From positions 204,695 to 268,694 of the forward strand of contig JAFRUH010000033.1 of assembly GCA_017438975.1 (NCBI GenBank): DNA of 64,000 nucleotides, in the 5' to 3' direction. The position numbers and the translations under genes were made by a program. This DNA comes from Bacteroidales bacterium (lineage in GTDB: Bacteria > Bacteroidota > Bacteroidia > Bacteroidales > UBA932). Of this stretch, positions 59,940 to 64,000 are shown one piece after another. Below the pieces are notes generated by a model. The model was given only the letters and a program-made list of their open reading frames with translations, made no database searches and was not told the origin of the DNA. The first letter of the stretch is position 1; every line of letters starts with the position of its first letter.

Positions 59940-61226
59940 TTATTGTTTGAGGCAGGCGAGAGGGATTACGTGGACTCCGTCCGGACGAGAGTAGGCATAT
60001 TCTCCTCCGGTAACGACAATTAGAAGATCTGGTTCACGGAGAGGAACCTGCGTCTCTTCATGATTATGCTTTCTAATCAGTTCGACAAGTTCTTTCAGGT
60101 GAGACGCGCCTTCCTCGATTTCGCTGCTTCCCAGTTTACACTCGATCAGCGCATAGCGGCCGTCTTCCAGGTGGAGTACGATATCGGATTCCAGTCCGTA
60201 TCGGTCACGATAGTGGGAGATTTCTCCTCCAAGCGGGGCGGAATAGACTTTGAGGTCACGGACGCACATACACTCGAAGATGAACCCGAAGGTCTTGAGC
60301 TGTGTTTGTAGTTGCCCCGGACCAAGGCCAAGAGCGGCAACGGCAACGGAAGGATCACAGAAACTGCGTTTTTCTCCGCTTCGGATGGCTGTCTTGGAAC
60401 GGATAGATGGATTCCAGGCACCAATGTCCTGAATGACGAAAAGCTTCTCAAATGCAGATACATATTTGTCGAATGTACTCCGGACTAAAGAGTCATTGTT
60501 CGCGGTTACATCTGCTAGGATAGTTGTTTTGTCGGCCAGGGAAGAGATATTGCGGGCATATGACCGCAGAATGGCTTTGGCAATCTTGGGGTCAAGCTTT
60601 TCCTTGGCCGCTCTGGAAAGATCCTTCTCGCAGACTGTCTTGACATAATTCTTGGCGATGAGTAGTTTACCGCGGTCAGTCGTCGGCTGAAGAGCCGCCG
60701 GCCAACCGCCTCGGCAGGCTGCAAAAATAAGGTCTTCCACACTCATCATTGAGCGGGTCGCAATGTCCTGGGCGGGATTGTCAAAGAGCCCCTCAAGCGA
60801 AACGGCCCCGGTGGACTCTCCGGTTTCATAGAGACTCATTGGATACATCGTAAGTCCCGCGATGCGCCCGGTACCAGTATGTGCCGCTTCGTCAGTATCA
60901 GCTACGGCAGATCCGGTGAGGATGAACTGGGATGGTTTCTGCCGACGGTCGCAGGCGACGCGGACAGCGTCCCAAAGGGTGGGAGCATCCTGCCATTCGT
61001 CAATCAAGCGCGGTGTTTCGCCTTCCAGAAGCAGGGAAGCCTTCGTCTGTGCTGTGGCAAGGTACTCATCCCGTTTGTCGGTATCCTGCAATTCGATAAT
61101 GCTTGCCGCCTTTTGTTTTGCAGTTGTCGTCTTTCCGCACCATTTAGGGCCTTCTATATTGACCGCACCGAAGGCATCGAGGTAATCCTGCAGTTGGTCG
61201 TCAATCACTCTCTTCAAGTAGTCCAT
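59940..61226 (-). CDS. ATP-binding protein with AAA_14 and DUF4143 domains
   Basis: 428 residues from the ATG at 61226; upstream the frame is open but only covers the tandem repeats. P-loop GPKWCGKTT (26-34), Walker B LIDEWQDAP, arginine-rich sensor region, and a C-terminal part with ESDIVLHLEDGRYALIECK, whose Asp and ECK resemble a PD-(D/E)XK nuclease fold. Family members are common on mobile elements of Bacteroidota; function is unknown. The -7-like element TATATTTC (61249-61256, minus strand) lies 22 bases upstream. Confidence 0.85.
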   Translation of the reverse strand: MDYLKRVIDDQLQDYLDAFGAVNIEGPKWCGKTTTAKQKAASIIELQDTDKRDEYLATAQTKASLLLEGETPRLIDEWQDAPTLWDAVRVACDRRQKPSQFILTGSAVADTDEAAHTGTGRIAGLTMYPMSLYETGESTGAVSLEGLFDNPAQDIATRSMMSVEDLIFAACRGGWPAALQPTTDRGKLLIAKNYVKTVCEKDLSRAAKEKLDPKIAKAILRSYARNISSLADKTTILADVTANNDSLVRSTFDKYVSAFEKLFVIQDIGAWNPSIRSKTAIRSGEKRSFCDPSVAVAALGLGPGQLQTQLKTFGFIFECMCVRDLKVYSAPLGGEISHYRDRYGLESDIVLHLEDGRYALIECKLGSSEIEEGASHLKELVELIRKHNHEETQVPLREPDLLIVVTGGEYAYSRPDGVHVIPLACLKQ

Positions 61227-61294
61227 GACAATAGTCTTATTTCTGACCGAAATATAGGTATTATATCGCACTCTTACAAATCTTTCAGTAAAAA

Positions 61295-61363
61295 TTGGCG
61301 GTAAGATTTGTGGCAAATTGGCGGTAAGATTTGCGGTAAAATGACGGTAACTTTTGCTGTAAA
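61295..61363 (+). repeat. Three tandem 23-base direct repeats (iteron-like)
   Basis: Units at 61295-61317, 61318-61340 and 61341-61363 share a core GACGGTAA/GGCGGTAA and end in AAA. Units 1 and 2 agree in 21 of 23 positions, units 2 and 3 in 18. The spacing is about two helical turns. They lie between the divergent ATPase and AbiEi-like genes. Confidence 0.75.
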
Positions 61364-61421
61364 CAGCTGTATGGGGTGTACGATGAATAGACCTTGGAAA
61401 TATTATAAATCTTGTCAATTA

Positions 61422-61453
61422 TTTGAATTATTGACAGATAATATATAGTTTTG
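61422..61453 (+). promoter_or_regulatory. Promoter of the AbiEi-like gene
   Basis: TTTG (61422-61425), 20 bases, then TAGTTTTG (61446-61453): full match to the consensus. The ATG at 61461 is only 7 bases downstream, so the leader is nearly absent. Confidence 0.65.
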
Positions 61454-61460
61454 CATCGGA

Positions 61461-62189
61461 ATGACTACGAAAGAGATCATACGATGCTATGCTAGTTTAC
61501 AGCCAGAGCAGAGATTCTCGCGAAAAGATCTTCTATCTTGGATGCGGGAGGTCGGATTATTCCGTGATGGCTCGGAGGCTGCAATCACTCTGTCCTTGAG
61601 CCTGATGCTGAAAAACGGCGAGCTAATTAAGGAGTCTTGGGGCACCTATCTTTTACCCATACAAAAGAAGCGTCTGTTTATACCAGTTCCAAGCAAGGAA
61701 ATTAGGGATATTAATCAGTTATTGAAAGAAGAGTTCCCATACACTAACAATTGCGTTTGGGATCCTCAGATCATTGTCCCCTTCATGCAGCACATCCCCC
61801 ACCTTAATATGCTGATTGTTGAGATTGAGAGGATAGCTATGGAGCCAGCGTTCAATCTCCTGCAAGAAAAGGTAAGTGAGCGGAGGGTAATCTTTAATCC
61901 TTCTTCTGAGGATTATGCCCACTATGTCTCCGGCTTCCCCAGCATCATTGTCAAACCCTTGATTTCCCAAGCACCTTTAATTGATTTTGGCGGCATTAAT
62001 ATGCCTAGACTAGAAAAGGTAATGGTTGATATTTTAGGCGACATAGAGTTTGACTTCGCCCGTGAAAGAGAGCTTTATACAATTATCGAGAATTTATTGT
62101 CGTCTTTTGACATCAACTATAAAGCACTATATCGCTATGCGGATCGACGTTCCCGAAGGAGCCAAGTCGATTCCCTTTTGAAACTGTAA
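61461..62189 (+). CDS. AbiEi-like winged-helix protein (DUF6577 type)
   Basis: 242 residues. The N-terminal 75 residues form a winged helix (FSRKDLLSWMREVGLF, then SLSLMLKNGELIKESWGTYLL). The rest holds the typical C-terminal pattern of AbiEi-family antitoxins, with MPRLEKVMVDILGD and YKALYRYADRRSRR. In known type IV toxin-antitoxin systems an AbiEii nucleotidyltransferase follows. Here, one base after the stop, a two-TM protein gene follows instead. Confidence 0.75.
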   Translation: MTTKEIIRCYASLQPEQRFSRKDLLSWMREVGLFRDGSEAAITLSLSLMLKNGELIKESWGTYLLPIQKKRLFIPVPSKEIRDINQLLKEEFPYTNNCVWDPQIIVPFMQHIPHLNMLIVEIERIAMEPAFNLLQEKVSERRVIFNPSSEDYAHYVSGFPSIIVKPLISQAPLIDFGGINMPRLEKVMVDILGDIEFDFARERELYTIIENLLSSFDINYKALYRYADRRSRRSQVDSLLKL

Positions 62190-62190
62190 G

Positions 62191-62913
62191 ATGAAAACGG
62201 ACATGAAAGACCGAAGCAAAGCAAAGAAGCGCGTAGTGTTGAGATCCCGTGATATCCACGTGGGGTGGATTGTGGGTGTGGGCGTATTAACGGTCATCTT
62301 TCTGCTGGCCACTTTCGCCACAGCTTACCGCCATGATGTTTATTCTTCAAGTTTGGGGCTGCGGGATTTGGTTTCTACCGATGTTTGGTTCCGGGTATTC
62401 CTGGCCTTAACCTGCTTTTCATTACTGTTGTTCCTGGGGCTGCTTGTTTACGCATTCATCGCAGGAAAAATTGGTGGATCCGCTGATAACGAAGAACAGA
62501 CATCGCTACCGACCGTTGAAGAGAACGCACCTGCAATCGAGCAGACAGAACGAGTGGTCATAAATGAGGCCAAGTTACGGGATATCTTTGGTTCTGACTT
62601 TATGCATGAGTGGATGGACTCCGATGGCAGTAAATCATATCTTGACCAATTGATTGAGGACCTGCAACATGTCAGAGACCATTATAAAAAGGGAGCGAAG
62701 CAGGATGATCAACATTATTGCATAAATAACATTATTGAGATAGCCTTCCTTCTTGATAAGCCGGAATATCTGAAAAAACCCTTCGGCACTTTTCCAAAGT
62801 TATGTCGCGCAGTCTTCGATTGTATGCATCTCCCGCGTCCTAAAAACATCAAGAATCATCCAGCTATTGCAGAGCATGTCAAGAAGCGTTTCTACTACCT
62901 TCTAAAAAAATAA
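62191..62913 (+). CDS. Two-TM protein with C-terminal helical domain
   Basis: 240 residues. TM segments at about 25-45 and 70-92, then an acidic linker (about 95-120) and a cytoplasmic helical domain (about 120-240) with DFMHEWMDSDGSK and an HHxx-free, Cys-containing core (CRAVFDCMHLP). No family recognised. Directly coupled to the AbiEi-like gene, so it is its likely functional partner, either a toxin/effector or an unrelated cargo. A terminator follows. Confidence 0.65.
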   Translation: MKTDMKDRSKAKKRVVLRSRDIHVGWIVGVGVLTVIFLLATFATAYRHDVYSSSLGLRDLVSTDVWFRVFLALTCFSLLLFLGLLVYAFIAGKIGGSADNEEQTSLPTVEENAPAIEQTERVVINEAKLRDIFGSDFMHEWMDSDGSKSYLDQLIEDLQHVRDHYKKGAKQDDQHYCINNIIEIAFLLDKPEYLKKPFGTFPKLCRAVFDCMHLPRPKNIKNHPAIAEHVKKRFYYLLKK

Positions 62914-62958
62914 TAATCCCGATTTCACCTGGAATAATCCCAAAGTATAATCCGGATC

Positions 62959-63006
62959 ATGCCGACAATTGATTGATTATCATTCAATTGCCGGCATTTT
63001 CGTTTA
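62959..63006 (+). terminator. Rho-independent terminator of the AbiEi-like/two-TM operon
   Basis: A 14-base stem with one mismatch (62959-62972 with 62984-62997) and an 11-base loop, followed by TTTCGTTT. Confidence 0.65.
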
Positions 63007-63015
63007 ATCCCTTTC

Positions 63016-63047
63016 TTTGTTCTACCAAAAAAACTATTATATGTTTG
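63016..63047 (+). promoter_or_regulatory. Promoter of the excisionase-like operon
   Basis: TTTG (63016-63019), 20 bases, TATGTTTG (63040-63047): a full match to the consensus. It is 117 bases upstream of the ATG at 63165. Confidence 0.7.
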
Positions 63048-63132
63048 TCACGGCCAATCAGGAGCCGTGAGATTTCCGACCACGTGTTCCGGAGGCCCGA
63101 AGCCAAATGAGATCCCCATCGGAAAGGGGATC
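63048..63132 (+). promoter_or_regulatory. Structured 5' leader with two hairpins
   Basis: Hairpin 1 pairs 63048-63054 with 63064-63070 (7 bases, TCACGGC/GCCGTGA). Hairpin 2 pairs 63111-63117 with 63126-63132 (7 bases, GATCCCC/GGGGATC). Both lie between the promoter and the excisionase-like gene. They could be RNA control elements or a DNA recognition site such as an origin of transfer. Confidence 0.5.
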
Positions 63133-63164
63133 AAGAGAGGCAGAATTCCAAAACATATTTGACT

Positions 63165-63482
63165 ATGGATATGAAATTGGACTTGTTCGAGCTCCTCCGG
63201 GAGTTTCCCGAAGCAACGTTGACCGTTCACGCCGGAGACCTGGGCCATTTCGCCCGGGAGCTCCTGGCCGAAGCGCGCCAGGACTTCGAGCGCGAGCGCG
63301 CTGCGATCGCGGAAGGAAAGACGGAGGAGTACCTCACCCCTGAGATGGTCAAGACCCTGCTCAGGATCTCGGAGAGCACGCTCTACCGGATGGCGAAAGC
63401 CAAGATTCTCATCCCTGTGTTTGTCGGCGGACAGAAACGCTACCGGCGTTCCGACCTCGACAAGATCCTAAGCCCCTCGTAG
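63165..63482 (+). CDS. Excisionase-family helix-turn-helix protein
   Basis: 105 residues from the ATG at 63165 (a TTG two codons earlier is less likely). N-terminal helical part, then the HTH of excisionase/MerR-like type: LTPEMVKTLLRISESTLYRM and KRYRRSDLDKIL. Strongly GC-rich, unlike the cargo at 58-62.9 kb. On Bacteroidota elements such genes set the direction of recombination. The next gene starts 2 bases after its stop. Confidence 0.85.
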   Translation: MDMKLDLFELLREFPEATLTVHAGDLGHFARELLAEARQDFERERAAIAEGKTEEYLTPEMVKTLLRISESTLYRMAKAKILIPVFVGGQKRYRRSDLDKILSPS

Positions 63483-63484
63483 CG

Positions 63485-63940
63485 ATGCTTTACACGATCA
63501 TCTATGATTTCATGTGGAAAGACCTGCGTCTCCGGGGCGCAGAGAAGGAAGTCTTTGCCGTGATCTATGGCTTCTGGAAGAAAGGAAAGGCTACGGTCGA
63601 GATCCCGATTCAGACAGTCATGGCGATTACCGGCCTCAGCCGGACATCGGTCATCCTGGCAAAGAGGAGTCTCATCGCCAGGAAACTGATCGCCGCCCAC
63701 GAAGTCAGTGGAAAGCCTTCCCGCTATGTAGTCCTGATTCCGGACCCGTGCGAAAACAAGACGGGTACAGAGTCTGAACGGAAACCCGTGCAAAAACAGA
63801 ACGGGTACCGGTATCAAAACTACACGGGTGCAGAGACCACACCCAAAATAAACAGTAATTATAAAACTAATTCATATGAACGAAATAAATCAAATTGTAT
63901 CAGTTCTTGTGAAGAATTCGATACTCCCGACAAGGAATGA
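63485..63940 (+). CDS. Helix-turn-helix (replication/mobilisation-type) protein
   Basis: 151 residues. The N-terminal about 80 residues have a winged-helix form (LRLRGAEKEVFAVIYGFWKK, then ITGLSRTSVILAKRSLIARKLI), resembling replication-initiation proteins of small mobile elements. The C-terminal 60 residues are polar and low in complexity. The last 65 bases overlap the next reading frame. Confidence 0.65.
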   Translation: MLYTIIYDFMWKDLRLRGAEKEVFAVIYGFWKKGKATVEIPIQTVMAITGLSRTSVILAKRSLIARKLIAAHEVSGKPSRYVVLIPDPCENKTGTESERKPVQKQNGYRYQNYTGAETTPKINSNYKTNSYERNKSNCISSCEEFDTPDKE

Positions 63941-64000
63941 CCTTGTCGCCAAGCTTCCGGCTCAAATAGAGGGAATGGAAAAAGAGACGCTGGTGGAAGC
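63876..64000 (+). CDS. Partial ORF running off the window end
   Basis: ATG at 63876 opens a frame that stays open to the last base (MNEINQIVSVLVKNSIL and more). It overlaps the end of the preceding gene by 65 bases in a different frame. The visible 41 residues are not recognised. It could be the next backbone gene of the element. Confidence 0.4.
   Translation, partial: MNEINQIVSVLVKNSILPTRNDLVAKLPAQIEGMEKETLVE

Noticed and set aside
61295-61363. CRISPR array
   Set aside because: Units are adjacent without spacers and there are only three, so it is a tandem repeat.

Overview
The window is a GC-rich chromosomal segment of a member of the Bacteroidota, most likely order Bacteroidales. The main evidence is the recurring promoter element TAnnTTTG (usually TATCTTTG) 20-100 bases upstream of genes, sometimes with a TTG or TTTG about 20 bases before it. 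Weak use of Shine-Dalgarno sites, many SusE-era style lipoproteins and glycan enzymes, and families largely restricted to this phylum (DUF4923, DUF6528, DUF6577, BNR-4) agree with this. No rRNA, complete tRNA or CRISPR array was seen.

Layout. 0-3.4 kb: a CotH-like lipoprotein, a BNR-4 protein and a DUF456 membrane protein. 3.5-10.1 kb: aminopeptidase P, then a compact stress-signalling operon made of a (p)ppGpp synthetase, a separate (p)ppGpp hydrolase, an APH-like kinase, a sensor/PP2C/anti-sigma-kinase fusion and a STAS protein. 10.1-18.2 kb: housekeeping and secreted phosphoesterases (EEP, S1/P1 nuclease, calcineurin type), a ThiL-like protein, an AI-2E family transporter and a lipoprotein with an alpha/alpha-barrel look. 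18.2-31.0 kb: a long minus-strand block of surface-glycan genes: GH28, GH29, CutC, a flippase, then from its own promoter YfhO, NTP_transf_5, an HprK-related kinase, a PqqD-like protein and three GT2 glycosyltransferases. 31.1-39.3 kb: GDPD, a small barrel, a duplicated esterase, a lytic transglycosylase, and a minus-strand operon of a DAACS transporter, a nitrilase-GDPD fusion and a CE1-like esterase. 39.4-47.0 kb: alpha-2-macroglobulin and PBP1C as an overlapping pair. 47.0-54.1 kb: YfcC-type transporter, DUF6528 lipoprotein, Tat-exported D-aminoacylase, BamA/TamA-like barrel and an M28 peptidase.

From about 54.2 kb the character changes: a membrane-protein gene broken by an in-frame TAG, a small lipoprotein with an eight-T run, a membrane protein overlapping an XRE regulator, and a small barrel protein. 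At 56574-56593 there is a 20-base tRNA 3' end on the minus strand, directly followed by a tyrosine recombinase gene. I read this as the left attachment site of an integrative element that runs past the right end of the window. The orientation of the fragment predicts that the intact tRNA lies at the far (right) end. The element carries AT-richer cargo (an HExxH protein with a two-TM partner, an AAA_14/DUF4143 ATPase, an AbiEi-like winged-helix protein with a two-TM partner instead of a nucleotidyltransferase toxin) and then GC-rich backbone genes (excisionase-like and replication-type HTH proteins behind a structured leader).

All function assignments come from reading motifs and overall protein character; no database search was made.
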